From Cronobacter muytjensii ATCC 51329 (GTDB lineage Bacteria; Pseudomonadota; Gammaproteobacteria; Enterobacterales; Enterobacteriaceae), in contig NZ_CP012268.1 in NCBI RefSeq assembly GCF_001277195.1, forward strand, positions 744,001 to 808,000: a stretch of DNA of 64,000 nt, given 5' to 3'. The translations under genes were made by a program, and so were the position numbers. Positions within the stretch are counted from its first letter, which is position 1. The number at the start of each line of letters is the position of its first letter. This document shows, in pieces, positions 27,496 to 37,018 of the stretch. The notes beneath the pieces are model-generated. The model was not told where the DNA came from, did not search any database, and was given only the letters and a program-made list of their open reading frames with translations.

Positions 27496-28770
27496 GTGGC
27501 AAAAAACATTCAAGCCATCCGCGGCATGAACGATTACCTGCCGGGCGATACCGCCATCTGGCAGCGCATTGAAGGCACACTCAAGCAGGTGCTCGGCAGC
27601 TACGGTTACAGCGAAATCCGTTTGCCGATTGTAGAGCAGACCCCGTTGTTCAAACGCGCTATTGGTGAAGTGACCGACGTGGTTGAAAAAGAGATGTATA
27701 CCTTTGAGGACCGCAACGGCGACAGCCTGACTCTGCGCCCCGAAGGCACCGCGGGCTGCGTGCGCGCCGGCATCGAACATGGTCTGCTGTACAATCAGGA
27801 ACAACGCTTGTGGTACATCGGCCCGATGTTCCGTCATGAGCGTCCACAGAAAGGACGCTACCGCCAGTTCCATCAGCTCGGCGCCGAAGTGTTTGGCCTG
27901 CAGGGCCCGGATATCGACGCGGAACTGATTATGCTGACCGCGCGCTGGTGGCGCACGCTGGGTATCGCCGAACACGTTTCGCTGGAGCTGAACTCTATCG
28001 GCTCGCTGGAAGCGCGTGCGAATTACCGCGATGCGTTAATCGCGTTTCTTGAGAAGCACATCGATAAACTCGATGAAGACTGCAAACGCCGCATGTATTC
28101 AAACCCGCTGCGCGTGCTGGATTCCAAAAATCCGGACGTGCAGGCGCTGTTAAACGACGCGCCGATGCTCGGCGATTATCTCGATGAAGCGTCCCGTGAG
28201 CACTTCGCCGGCCTGTGCGCTTTCCTCGACGACGCGGGTATCACTTACACCGTCAACCAGCGCCTCGTACGCGGCCTCGACTATTACAACCGCACCGTCT
28301 TTGAGTGGGTCACCACGAGCCTCGGCTCGCAGGGCACCGTCTGTGCGGGCGGCCGTTACGACGGCCTGGTCGAGCAGTTAGGCGGCCGCGCGACCCCGGC
28401 AGTGGGTTTCGCGATGGGCCTTGAACGCCTCGTTTTACTGGTTCAGGCGGTAAATCCGGAATTTACGGCGGATCCTGTTGTCGATATATACCTGATTGCG
28501 TCCGGTAACGGCGCGCAGTCGGCAGCAATGCAGCTGGCCGAGCGGGTTCGTGACGCGCTGCCGGGCTGCAAGCTGATGACCAACTACGGCGGTGGCAACT
28601 TTAAGAAGCAGTTCGCCCGCGCAGACAAATGGGGCGCGCGCATCGCGCTGGTTCTGGGCGAGGACGAAGTCGCCAATCGTCAGGTTGTGGTGAAAGATTT
28701 GCGTTCAGGTGAGCAACAGGCGCTCGCGCAAAGCGAACTGGCCGCGCATCTGCAGACGCTGCTGGGCTGA
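27496..28770 (+). CDS. hisS: Histidyl-tRNA synthetase
   Basis: Class II synthetase that charges tRNA-His. The 424 residues start with a GTG after AAGAGAA, and show the histidine-specific motifs RGLDYYNRTVFEWV and AGGRYDGLVEQLGG plus motif 3 (GFAMGLERL). C-terminal anticodon-binding domain present. Upstream of yfgM by 35 bases. Confidence 0.97.
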   Translation: MAKNIQAIRGMNDYLPGDTAIWQRIEGTLKQVLGSYGYSEIRLPIVEQTPLFKRAIGEVTDVVEKEMYTFEDRNGDSLTLRPEGTAGCVRAGIEHGLLYNQEQRLWYIGPMFRHERPQKGRYRQFHQLGAEVFGLQGPDIDAELIMLTARWWRTLGIAEHVSLELNSIGSLEARANYRDALIAFLEKHIDKLDEDCKRRMYSNPLRVLDSKNPDVQALLNDAPMLGDYLDEASREHFAGLCAFLDDAGITYTVNQRLVRGLDYYNRTVFEWVTTSLGSQGTVCAGGRYDGLVEQLGGRATPAVGFAMGLERLVLLVQAVNPEFTADPVVDIYLIASGNGAQSAAMQLAERVRDALPGCKLMTNYGGGNFKKQFARADKWGARIALVLGEDEVANRQVVVKDLRSGEQQALAQSELAAHLQTLLG

Positions 28771-28805
28771 TTTCCCGGCGACATATCGTTAAGGAGAAGG
28801 ACTGC

Positions 28806-29426
28806 GTGGAAATTTACGAGAACGAAAACGAGCAGCTCGACGCGGTAAAGCGTTTTTTTGCCGAAAATGGCAAAGCGCTGGCGGTGGGTGTGGTATTAGG
28901 GATTGGCGCGCTGGTTGGCTGGCGTTTCTGGAACGGCTCGCAGGTCGATACCGCTCGCGAAGCGTCGCTGCACTATCAGAATGTCATGACTGACGTCCGC
29001 GCGGACGATCCGAAAACCCTGAGCGCGGCGGAGCAGTTCGTCGCCCAGAACAAAAACAGCTACGGCGCGCTGGCCTCGCTAGAACTGGCGCAGCGCTATG
29101 TCGATAAAAACGATCTCAACAAAGCCGCGCAGCAGTTGCAGCAGGGCATTGAGAACGCGAAGGACGAGAATCTGCGCTCGCTGATGAACCTGCGCTTAGC
29201 GCGCATTCAGATCCAGCAGAAACAGGCAGATGCCGCGCTGAAAACCCTGGATAGCGTGAAAGGCGAAAACTGGTCGGCGATGGTAGCCGATTTGCGCGGC
29301 GACGCGCTGCTGAGTAAAGGCGATAAACAGGGCGCGCGTGATGCCTGGAGCAAAGGAGCGAATGATAAAAATTCCCCGGCGCTTGGCGATATGATGCAGA
29401 TGAAAATTAATAACTTGTCCATCTGA
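28806..29426 (+). CDS. yfgM: YfgM, ancillary subunit of the SecYEG translocon
   Basis: Inner-membrane protein with a periplasmic TPR-like domain that links the Sec translocon to periplasmic chaperones. The 206 residues start at GTG behind AAGGAGAAGG; one membrane span (ALAVGVVLGIGALVGWRF) follows a short cytoplasmic tail, then helical repeats. Ten bases separate it from bamB. Confidence 0.95.
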   Translation: MEIYENENEQLDAVKRFFAENGKALAVGVVLGIGALVGWRFWNGSQVDTAREASLHYQNVMTDVRADDPKTLSAAEQFVAQNKNSYGALASLELAQRYVDKNDLNKAAQQLQQGIENAKDENLRSLMNLRLARIQIQQKQADAALKTLDSVKGENWSAMVADLRGDALLSKGDKQGARDAWSKGANDKNSPALGDMMQMKINNLSI

Positions 29427-29436
29427 GAGGGACCCG

Positions 29437-30618
29437 ATGCAATTGCGTAAATTAGTTCTGCCAGCGATGCTTTCCGTCACGCTGTTAAGCGGTTGCTCAC
29501 TGTTTAGCGGTGAAGAAGATGTGGTGAAAATGTCGCCGCTGCCGACCGTTGAAAACCAGTTTGCACCGGAAGTCGCCTGGGACACCTCCGTAGGGAGCGG
29601 GATTGGCGATTTTTACTCTAACCTGCACCCGGCGTTTCTTGATGGCAACGTCTACGCGGCGGACCGTCGTGGCACCGTAAAAGCAGTGAATTCGCAGGAT
29701 GGCAAAGAAATCTGGAGCGTCGATCTCTCAGATAAAACCGGCTTTTTCTCCCGTAACCGTCCGGCGCTGCTCTCCGGCGGTGTGACCGCCGTTGGCGCGC
29801 ATGTGTATGTCGGCAGCGAAAAGGCGCAGGTTTATGCGCTCAATACCTCTGACGGCTCTGTCGCCTGGCAGACCAAAGTGGCGGGCGAAGCGCTCTCCCG
29901 CCCGGTCGTCAGTGACGGCATGGTGCTGATTCATACCAGCAACGGCATGTTGCAGGCGCTGAACGAAAGCGACGGCGCTATCAAATGGACCGTGAATCTG
30001 GATATGCCGTCACTCTCGTTGCGTGGTGAATCCGCACCGGCGTCCGCCTTTGGCGCCGCGATTGTCGGCGGCGATAACGGCCGCGTCAGCGCAGTGCTGA
30101 TGCAGCGCGGCCAGATGATCTGGCAGCAGCGCATTTCGCAGGCGACGGGCGCAACCGAAATCGATCGTCTGAGCGACGTCGATACGACGCCGGTTATCGT
30201 TAACGGCGTGGTTTACGCGCTGGCGTATAACGGTAACCTGACCGCGCTGGATCTGCGCTCCGGTCAGATTATGTGGAAACGCGAGCTGGGCTCGGTGAAT
30301 GATTTCATCGTTGACGGCGGACGTATCTACCTGGTAGACCAGAGCGATAACGTGCTGGCGCTGAATGTGGAAGGCGGCGTCACGCTCTGGACCCAGACGC
30401 AGCTGCTGCACCGTAACCTCACCACGCCGGTGCTCTATAATGGATCGCTGGTGGTGGGCGACAGCGAAGGCTACCTGCACTGGATGGATACCGATAATGG
30501 CCGCTTCGTGGCACAGCAAAAAGTGGACAGCTCCGGCTTCCAGACCGAGCCTGTCGTAGCGGATAACAAGATCCTTATCCAGGCTAAAGACGGCACGCTC
30601 TACGCGATTTCGCGTTAA
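29437..30618 (+). CDS. bamB: Outer membrane protein assembly factor BamB
   Basis: Lipoprotein of the BAM complex that helps insert beta-barrel proteins. The 393 residues start with a lipoprotein signal (LLSGC, C20) and continue as an eight-bladed PQQ-type beta-propeller with recurring AL(N/D)..DG..WxxxL-like strands. Terminator downstream. Confidence 0.96.
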   Translation: MQLRKLVLPAMLSVTLLSGCSLFSGEEDVVKMSPLPTVENQFAPEVAWDTSVGSGIGDFYSNLHPAFLDGNVYAADRRGTVKAVNSQDGKEIWSVDLSDKTGFFSRNRPALLSGGVTAVGAHVYVGSEKAQVYALNTSDGSVAWQTKVAGEALSRPVVSDGMVLIHTSNGMLQALNESDGAIKWTVNLDMPSLSLRGESAPASAFGAAIVGGDNGRVSAVLMQRGQMIWQQRISQATGATEIDRLSDVDTTPVIVNGVVYALAYNGNLTALDLRSGQIMWKRELGSVNDFIVDGGRIYLVDQSDNVLALNVEGGVTLWTQTQLLHRNLTTPVLYNGSLVVGDSEGYLHWMDTDNGRFVAQQKVDSSGFQTEPVVADNKILIQAKDGTLYAISR

Positions 30619-30639
30619 CAGACAGGCGTAGCACAGCTA

Positions 30640-30680
30640 AAACGGCTCCTGATCACTGCAGGGGCCGTTTCCTGTTTTCT
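30640..30680 (+). terminator. Terminator after bamB
   Basis: Stem AAACGGCTCCTG/CAGGGGCCGTTT with one mismatch and a seven-base loop, followed by CCTGTTTTCT. It lies 22 bases after the bamB stop. Confidence 0.65.
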
Positions 30681-30737
30681 GAAGCCCGCGCTTTGATGCG
30701 GGTTTAACAATGATTTATCAGTAATGAGGCTTTAAGA

Positions 30738-32216
30738 ATGATACCTGTGGTCGCGCTGGTCGGGCGCCCTAACGTCGGAAAATCCACGTTGTTCAACCGT
30801 TTAACCCGCACCCGGGATGCGCTGGTAGCGGATTTCCCGGGGCTGACGCGTGACCGCAAATATGGTCGTGCCGAAGTGGAAGGACGTGAATTTATCTGCA
30901 TCGATACCGGCGGTATCGATGGTTCGGAAGAAGGGGTGGAAACCCGCATGGCGGAACAGTCGCTGCTGGCGATTGAAGAAGCCGACGTGGTGCTTTTCAT
31001 GGTTGATGCCCGCTCAGGTCTGATGCCGGCGGATGAGGCTATCGCCCAGCATCTGCGCAGCCGCCAGAAACCGACGTTCCTGGTCGCCAACAAGACCGAC
31101 GGTCTCGACCCGGATCAGGCGGTCGCGGATTTCTACTCGCTCGGTCTCGGTGAAATTCACCCGATTGCGGCGTCTCATGGCCGTGGCGTCACCTCGCTGC
31201 TGGAACATGTACTGGTGCCGTGGATGGACGATGTCGATCCGCCGGAAGAAGTGGACGAAGAAGCCGAATACTGGGCGCAATTTGAGGCCGAGCAAAATGG
31301 CGAAGTTGTGGAAGAAGAAGAGGACGACTTCAACCCGCAGGATCTGCCGATCAAACTGGCTATCGTCGGGCGTCCGAACGTAGGTAAGTCAACGCTTACC
31401 AACCGCATTCTCGGCGAAGACCGTGTTGTGGTTTTCGACATGCCTGGCACTACGCGTGACAGCATCTACATTCCGATGGAACGCGACGGGCGCGAGTTCG
31501 TGCTTATCGATACGGCGGGTGTGCGTAAACGCGGCAAAATCACTGACGTGGTAGAGAAATTCTCGGTCATCAAAACGCTCCAGGCGATTGAAGACGCCAA
31601 CGTGGTGCTGTTGGTGATTGACGCGCGTGAAGGGATTTCCGATCAGGACCTCTCGCTGCTGGGCTTTATTCTCAACAGCGGTCGCTCGCTGGTGATTGTT
31701 GTCAACAAGTGGGATGGCCTGAGCCAGGAAGTGAAGGACGAAGTCAAAGAGACGCTGGATTACCGCCTCGGCTTTATCGATTTCGCCCGCGTTCACTTTA
31801 TCTCTGCTCTGCACGGCAGCGGCGTCGGCAACCTGTTTGAATCGGTACGCGAAGCGTATGACAGCTCCACGCGCCGCGTCAGCACCGCGCTGCTGACCCG
31901 AATCATGAAAATGGCGGAAGAAGATCATCAGCCGCCAATGGTGCGCGGTCGCCGCGTGAAGCTGAAATATGCGCACGCGGGCGGTTATAACCCGCCAATT
32001 GTGGTTATCCATGGTACTCAGGTAAAAGACCTGCCGGATTCCTACAAGCGTTATCTGATGAACTACTTCCGCAAATCGCTGGACGTGATGGGCACGCCGA
32101 TTCGCATTCAGTTCAAGGAAGGGGCGAACCCGTTTGCCAACAAGCGAAACACGCTGACGCCAAACCAGCTGCGTAAGCGTAAACGCCTGATTAAGCACAT
32201 CAAGAAAAGTAAATAA
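30738..32216 (+). CDS. der: GTPase Der (EngA), ribosome assembly
   Basis: Essential double-GTPase for 50S subunit maturation. The 492 residues contain two G domains, each with a GRPNVGKS P-loop (residues 8-15 and near 212-219), an acidic linker (EEEEDDFNPQD) and a C-terminal KH-like domain. Followed by a strong terminator. Confidence 0.97.
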   Translation: MIPVVALVGRPNVGKSTLFNRLTRTRDALVADFPGLTRDRKYGRAEVEGREFICIDTGGIDGSEEGVETRMAEQSLLAIEEADVVLFMVDARSGLMPADEAIAQHLRSRQKPTFLVANKTDGLDPDQAVADFYSLGLGEIHPIAASHGRGVTSLLEHVLVPWMDDVDPPEEVDEEAEYWAQFEAEQNGEVVEEEEDDFNPQDLPIKLAIVGRPNVGKSTLTNRILGEDRVVVFDMPGTTRDSIYIPMERDGREFVLIDTAGVRKRGKITDVVEKFSVIKTLQAIEDANVVLLVIDAREGISDQDLSLLGFILNSGRSLVIVVNKWDGLSQEVKDEVKETLDYRLGFIDFARVHFISALHGSGVGNLFESVREAYDSSTRRVSTALLTRIMKMAEEDHQPPMVRGRRVKLKYAHAGGYNPPIVVIHGTQVKDLPDSYKRYLMNYFRKSLDVMGTPIRIQFKEGANPFANKRNTLTPNQLRKRKRLIKHIKKSK

Positions 32217-32220
32217 CCGG

Positions 32221-32253
32221 AGCGGGAGTCATTATGACTCCCGCTGTGTTTTT
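32221..32253 (+). terminator. Terminator after der
   Basis: Perfect 10-bp stem AGCGGGAGTC/GACTCCCGCT with a five-base loop and GTGTTTTT tail, directly after the der stop. The yfgJ ribosome-binding site AAGGAGG begins where the T-run ends. Confidence 0.8.
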
Positions 32254-32266
32254 AAGGAGGTATCGC

Positions 32267-32488
32267 GTGGAATTACGTTGTCCGAACTGTCAAAACCCGC
32301 TAGAGCCGAGCGAGCGCGGCGCGCATTGCTCCACCTGCCATCAGGATTATCAGGTTGAAGCGCGCTGTCCCGACTGCCAGCAGCCGCTGGAAGTGCTGAA
32401 AGCGTGCGGCGCGGTAGACTATTTCTGCCGTAACGGCCACGGGCTGATTTCGAAAAAACGCGTCGAGTTCACGCTTCAGGCGCACTAA
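32267..32488 (+). CDS. yfgJ: YfgJ, zinc-ribbon protein of unknown role
   Basis: Small protein of 73 residues with paired CxxC motifs (CPNC, CSTC, CPDC and a later cysteine), a zinc-ribbon pattern. The GTG at 32267 is chosen because it is six bases after AAGGAGG and matches the E. coli N-terminus; upstream in-frame codons run through the der terminator. Its stop codon overlaps that of the convergent inhibitor gene by a few bases. No biochemical function is known to me. Confidence 0.88.
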   Translation: MELRCPNCQNPLEPSERGAHCSTCHQDYQVEARCPDCQQPLEVLKACGAVDYFCRNGHGLISKKRVEFTLQAH

Positions 32489-32835
32489 TCGCAGATACAG
32501 CCCTCGCCACGCTTCCAGAGCTCGCGCAGCCCTTCCGGCGCGGCGTTTTCCGGCACCAGAAGTACGATATCGGCATAACCGGCCTGGTTATGCTGCGTCC
32601 AGAGGATCTGGATGCGGAAATAGCGCTGATCGCCGCGCCCCGGCGAATCGGGCTGCCCTGGCGCAAACGCCTGCGGCAGCGCCTGGTGCAGAATATCAAT
32701 AAGCCGCTGGCGCTGTTCGGCGTTCAGCTCGGCGACGGCGATGCGCCGCTGACCGGCAAGGCGTGGCATATACGCCACGCCGCCTTCACGCGCCAGCTCT
32801 ACGACGGCGTCATCCGTCAGATCTGGCAAGTCCAT
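32485..32835 (-). CDS. Emfourin-type inhibitor of protealysin
   Basis: Probable intracellular inhibitor of the M4 protease encoded immediately upstream. The 116 residues (MDLPDLTDDAVVELAREGG) resemble emfourin of Serratia as I recall it. Its ATG overlaps the zpx stop codon in TAATG and has AGGAG upstream, so the two are translationally coupled. The close pairing of an M4 protease without signal peptide and this inhibitor is the known protealysin-emfourin arrangement. The function is inferred from this pairing. Confidence 0.75.
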   Translation of the reverse strand: MDLPDLTDDAVVELAREGGVAYMPRLAGQRRIAVAELNAEQRQRLIDILHQALPQAFAPGQPDSPGRGDQRYFRIQILWTQHNQAGYADIVLLVPENAAPEGLRELWKRGEGCICD

Positions 32836-33860
32836 TACAATACTCCTGTGGTTTTCCACGCCTGTTCGATAGCCTGCGCCACGCTGTCGCCGGAGCGTTT
32901 ACGGCCATGCTCAATCGTCAGTTTCGCGAAACTCGCGAAATCGGCATTCTGCGAAAGTGAGCGGTCACACACGGTGTCGTACCAGGCATAACCCGCTTTT
33001 TCCCACGCATAGCCGCCAATCGCCGTCGCCGCCAGGTAAAACGCGCGGTTGGGAATGCCGGAGTTGATATGCACGCCGCCGTTATCCTCGCGGGTTTTAA
33101 CGAAGTCATCCATATGACCGGGCTGCGGATCTTTACCCAGTAGCGGGTCATCGTACGCTGTGCCAGGCGCTGACATCGAACGCAGGCCGGTGCCATTAAT
33201 GCCTTCCGCCAGCAACCCTTCGCCGATTATCCAGTCCGCCTGATCCGCCGTCTGCTGCCGATGGTATTGCTTCACAAGCGCGCCGAAGACATCGGAAAGC
33301 GATTCATTGAGCGCGCCCGCCTGCTCGAAGTAGATAAGCCCGGCTTCAGTTTCCGTCACGCCGTGACTCAGCTCGTGCGCCACGACGTCAATAGCGATGG
33401 TAAAGCGGTTGAAGATTTCACCGTCTCCATCGCCGAACACCATCTGCTGGCCGTTCCAGAAGGCGTTCTGGTATTCGCGCCCATAGTGCACCGTGCCGCT
33501 GAGGATAAGCCCTTTATTGTCCAGCGAATCGCGCTTATACGCTTTCCAGAAGAAATCGTGGGTAACGCCCAGATAGTCGTAAGCTTCATCTACCGCCACA
33601 TCGCCTGCCGACGGTTCGCCCTCGCGGCGTACTGGCTTCCCGGGCAGCTCTTCACGGTTCTGAGCATCGTAGATATCGCGCTCCAGCTCGCCCTTAGCGG
33701 AGACGTGCGGCGCGGCGGGCTTCGCATGCTGATGCGCCATCAGCGTCTGGACATGGGTGAGGGTCTGGCGCGCTTTCTGCTGCTGGGGCGCTGAGCCGTT
33801 ATCGATAATACGGCGCAGAAGGTAGGGGGGAATAACGGTCGGATAACGTGAATCGTTCAT
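32835..33860 (-). CDS. zpx: Protealysin-like zinc metalloprotease (Zpx)
   Basis: Thermolysin-family (M4) protease made as a precursor. The 341 residues have a short propeptide of about 50 residues with the PPYLL motif (11-15) of protealysin-type precursors and no signal peptide. The zinc site is HELSH (162-166) with E186 in NESLSD; the second catalytic histidine lies in GGVHINSG. Length equals the zpx product described in Cronobacter sakazakii (from memory). Protealysin-like enzymes of Serratia cleave actin and are linked to host-cell invasion; such a role here is inference. Confidence 0.88.
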   Translation of the reverse strand: MNDSRYPTVIPPYLLRRIIDNGSAPQQQKARQTLTHVQTLMAHQHAKPAAPHVSAKGELERDIYDAQNREELPGKPVRREGEPSAGDVAVDEAYDYLGVTHDFFWKAYKRDSLDNKGLILSGTVHYGREYQNAFWNGQQMVFGDGDGEIFNRFTIAIDVVAHELSHGVTETEAGLIYFEQAGALNESLSDVFGALVKQYHRQQTADQADWIIGEGLLAEGINGTGLRSMSAPGTAYDDPLLGKDPQPGHMDDFVKTREDNGGVHINSGIPNRAFYLAATAIGGYAWEKAGYAWYDTVCDRSLSQNADFASFAKLTIEHGRKRSGDSVAQAIEQAWKTTGVL

Positions 33861-33941
33861 GGGGTCTCCTTACTCGGCAAGTGCCGTTGAAAAAACCAAC
33901 ACTTGCAGTATAGTTCGTGACCCGCTGATTGCCCCTGAGGC

Positions 33942-35315
33942 TTATCCGGTTTTCTTTTTGCGCGTTTTTTTGGCGGGCGTAATCTGGCGCACCTCGCTTT
34001 CCACCCAGCCGTCCGCCAGCCGCGTGGTCAGGGTATCGCCGGGCTGCACCTGTTTCGTCGCTTTCAGCACGTTGCCATCGCCAGCCGTGGTGACGCTGTA
34101 GCCGCGCGCCAGCGTCGCCAGCGGGCTGACGGCCTCCAGGTGCGTGATGGCGTTGCCAAAGCGCTCCCGCGTGTGGCTGAGGCGCGCTGAGACCGTCTGG
34201 GCGAGCCGATACTCCAGTTGCTGAATACGAGCCGAGGCGCGGTGCAGACGCGGCAACGGCTGCTGCTGGTTAAGGCGTTGCGTCAGACGACTCTGACGTT
34301 GTGTCGCCTGACGCAACCGGCTGTCGAGCGCATTGTCCATTCTCTGGCGCAGGCGCATCAGCAGAGTCTGCTGACGGGCGAGACGCAGTTGCGGATGCTG
34401 TTGCTCCAGCCGGTGATGCAGGCGCGTAAAGCGCTGCTGGCGGTTGGCCAGCGAATAATCCATCGCCATTTCAAGGCGCTGTTGCAGCCCCTGCACCTGA
34501 CGCAGCAGCTCAAGCTGATTGCGGCTGACGATTTCCGCAGCGGCAGACGGCGTCGGCGCGCGCAAATCCGCGACGAAGTCGGCGATAGTGACGTCGGTTT
34601 CATGCCCGACCGCGCTCACCACCGGAATGCGGCTTGCAAAAATCGCGCGCGCCACGCGCTCGTCGTTAAAACTCCATAAATCTTCCAGCGAGCCACCGCC
34701 GCGCCCGACAATTAACACATCGCACTCGTCGCGGCGGTTGGCAAGCTCAATGGCGCGCACAATCTGCGCGGGCGCATCGTCGCCCTGCACGGCGGTGGGG
34801 TAGATAATGACCGGCAGCGACGGATCGCGGCGGCGCAGCACGTTTAGCACATCATGCAGCGCCGCGCCGGTTTTCGAGGTGATAACCCCGACCTGGCGCG
34901 CCGGAGAGGGCAGCGGTTTTTTCAGCGCCGGATCGAACAACCCTTCGGCGGCGAGCTGCTGCTTGAGCTGTTCATAGCGCTGTTGCAACAGACCTTCACC
35001 TGCGGGCTGCATGCTTTCAACGATGATTTGATAATCGCCGCGCGGCTCGTAGAGCGTGATATTCGCGCGCACCAGCACCTGTTGACCGTGCTGGGGCCGG
35101 AAGGTGACGCGGCGGTTGCTGTTGCGAAACATCGCGCAACGCACCTGGGCGGTGTCGTCTTTAAGCGTGAAGTACCAGTGCCCGGACGCGGGCTGGCTGA
35201 AATTAGAGATTTCGCCGCTGATCCAGACCTGGCCCATCTCCTGCTCAAGCAGCAGACGAACGCTCTGGTTAAGGCGACTGACGGTAAAAATTGAGGGGGT
35301 CTGAGTAAGCGGCAT
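33942..35315 (-). CDS. xseA: Exodeoxyribonuclease VII large subunit
   Basis: Catalytic subunit of the single-strand-specific exonuclease VII. The 457 residues begin with an OB-fold (about 20-105), continue with the catalytic domain containing GRGGGSLEDLWSFNDE and SAVGHETDVTIADFVAD, then a long Gln/Arg-rich coiled coil. Divergent from guaB as in E. coli. Confidence 0.96.
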   Translation of the reverse strand: MPLTQTPSIFTVSRLNQSVRLLLEQEMGQVWISGEISNFSQPASGHWYFTLKDDTAQVRCAMFRNSNRRVTFRPQHGQQVLVRANITLYEPRGDYQIIVESMQPAGEGLLQQRYEQLKQQLAAEGLFDPALKKPLPSPARQVGVITSKTGAALHDVLNVLRRRDPSLPVIIYPTAVQGDDAPAQIVRAIELANRRDECDVLIVGRGGGSLEDLWSFNDERVARAIFASRIPVVSAVGHETDVTIADFVADLRAPTPSAAAEIVSRNQLELLRQVQGLQQRLEMAMDYSLANRQQRFTRLHHRLEQQHPQLRLARQQTLLMRLRQRMDNALDSRLRQATQRQSRLTQRLNQQQPLPRLHRASARIQQLEYRLAQTVSARLSHTRERFGNAITHLEAVSPLATLARGYSVTTAGDGNVLKATKQVQPGDTLTTRLADGWVESEVRQITPAKKTRKKKTG

Positions 35316-35407
35316 GTGAGCTGGATCAAATTTTAAATCAGCGGGTTATTCAATCGATAGTAACCCGCGCGCTGAGTATCGCAACCATTTTTCGCAAAAA
35401 AATGTAG

Positions 35408-35433
35408 AAGCAATCGGTTACGCTCTGTATAAT
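35408..35433 (+). promoter_or_regulatory. guaBA promoter with PurR operator
   Basis: AAGCAATCGGTTACGC (35408-35423) fits the PurR consensus core GCAANCGNTTNC, and a TATAAT -10 box follows at 35428-35433. The PurR box occupies the spacer, so hypoxanthine- or guanine-bound PurR would block polymerase. The arrangement matches E. coli guaBA. Confidence 0.75.
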
Positions 35434-35485
35434 GCCGCGGCAATATTTTATCTGTTCTCATTCACCCCAGGTTGAGATATTGCCC

Positions 35486-36952
35486 ATGCTACGTATCGCT
35501 AAAGAAGCACTGACGTTTGACGACGTCCTCCTCGTTCCCGCTCACTCTACCGTTCTGCCGAATACTGCGGATCTCAGCACGCAGCTGACCAAAACTATCC
35601 GCCTGAACATCCCGATGCTTTCAGCGGCGATGGACACCGTAACGGAAGCGCGTCTGGCGATTGCCCTGGCGCAGGAAGGCGGCATCGGCTTTATCCACAA
35701 AAACATGTCCATCGAGCGCCAGGCGGAAGAAGTCAAGCGCGTGAAAAAACATGAGTCCGGTGTGGTGACCGACCCGCAAACCGTGCTGCCGACCACGACG
35801 CTTCGCGAAGTGAAAGAGCTGACCGAACGCAACGGTTTCGCCGGCTACCCGGTAGTGACCGAAGATAACGAACTGGTGGGCATTATCACCGGGCGTGACG
35901 TGCGTTTTGTGACCGATCTGAACCAGCCGGTCAGCGTCTACATGACACCTAAAGCGCGTCTGGTGACGGTGCGCGAAGGCGAGTCCCGCGATGTCGTGCT
36001 GGCGAAGATGCACGAAAAACGCGTTGAGAAAGCGCTGGTCGTGGACGACAGCTTCCATCTGCGCGGCATGATCACCGTAAAAGATTTTCAGAAAGCCGAA
36101 CGTAAGCCGAACGCCTGTAAAGACGAGCAGGGCCGTCTGCGCGTAGGCGCTGCGGTGGGCGCGGGCGCCGGTAACGAAGAGCGCGTCGACGCGCTGGTTG
36201 CCGCAGGCGTTGACGTGCTGCTGATTGACTCCTCTCATGGCCATTCCGAAGGCGTGCTGCAGCGCATTCGTGAAACCCGCGCCAAATACCCGGATCTGCA
36301 AATCATCGGCGGCAACGTCGCCACCGCCGCTGGCGCGAAAGCCCTGGCGGACGCCGGCGTCAGCGCGGTAAAAGTGGGCATCGGCCCAGGCTCCATCTGC
36401 ACCACTCGTATCGTCACCGGCGTCGGCGTACCGCAGATCACTGCGGTGGCAGACGCGGTTGAAGCGCTGGAAGGCACCGGCATTCCGGTTATCGCCGATG
36501 GCGGCATCCGTTTCTCCGGCGATATCGCCAAAGCGATCGCGGCAGGCGCAAGCGTCGTGATGGTGGGCTCTATGCTGGCAGGCACCGATGAATCCCCGGG
36601 TGAAATCGAACTCTATCAGGGCCGCGCTTATAAATCCTATCGCGGTATGGGCTCGCTTGGCGCGATGTCCAAAGGCTCTTCCGACCGCTACTTCCAGACC
36701 GATAACGCCGCAGACAAGCTGGTGCCGGAAGGCATCGAAGGCCGTGTGGCGTATAAAGGCCGTCTTAAAGAGATTATTCACCAGCAGATGGGCGGCCTGC
36801 GCTCCTGCATGGGACTGACCGGTTGCGCCACGATTGACGAGCTGCGCACCAAAGCGGAATTTGTGCGTATCAGCGGCGCGGGCATTCAGGAAAGCCACGT
36901 TCACGATGTGACCATTACCAAAGAGTCTCCGAACTACCGTATGGGTTCTTAA
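35486..36952 (+). CDS. guaB: IMP dehydrogenase
   Basis: Oxidises IMP to XMP, the first committed step to GMP. The start at 35486 (MLRIAKEALTFDDV) matches E. coli and gives 488 residues; the in-frame ATG upstream lies next to the promoter. Two CBS domains interrupt the barrel (about 95-210), and the catalytic cysteine is in GPGSICTTR near residue 305. First gene of the guaBA operon. Confidence 0.97.
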   Translation: MLRIAKEALTFDDVLLVPAHSTVLPNTADLSTQLTKTIRLNIPMLSAAMDTVTEARLAIALAQEGGIGFIHKNMSIERQAEEVKRVKKHESGVVTDPQTVLPTTTLREVKELTERNGFAGYPVVTEDNELVGIITGRDVRFVTDLNQPVSVYMTPKARLVTVREGESRDVVLAKMHEKRVEKALVVDDSFHLRGMITVKDFQKAERKPNACKDEQGRLRVGAAVGAGAGNEERVDALVAAGVDVLLIDSSHGHSEGVLQRIRETRAKYPDLQIIGGNVATAAGAKALADAGVSAVKVGIGPGSICTTRIVTGVGVPQITAVADAVEALEGTGIPVIADGGIRFSGDIAKAIAAGASVVMVGSMLAGTDESPGEIELYQGRAYKSYRGMGSLGAMSKGSSDRYFQTDNAADKLVPEGIEGRVAYKGRLKEIIHQQMGGLRSCMGLTGCATIDELRTKAEFVRISGAGIQESHVHDVTITKESPNYRMGS

Positions 36953-36959
36953 TTTTCCT

Positions 36960-36985
36960 CGCCCGGCGTTCGCGTCGGGCGTTTA
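36960..36985 (+). terminator. Intra-operon hairpin between guaB and guaA
   Basis: CGCCCGGCG paired with CGTCGGGCG around a short loop, followed by TTTAC. Being inside the operon, it probably modulates guaA expression or protects guaB mRNA. Confidence 0.5.
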
Positions 36986-37018
36986 CTTTTTGTCAGCTAC
37001 TTTCTGGAAAAAGCGTCA

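Noticed and set aside
35621..36904. Long minus-strand frame of 427 codons
   Set aside because: Antisense shadow of guaB with biased composition and no recognisable domain.
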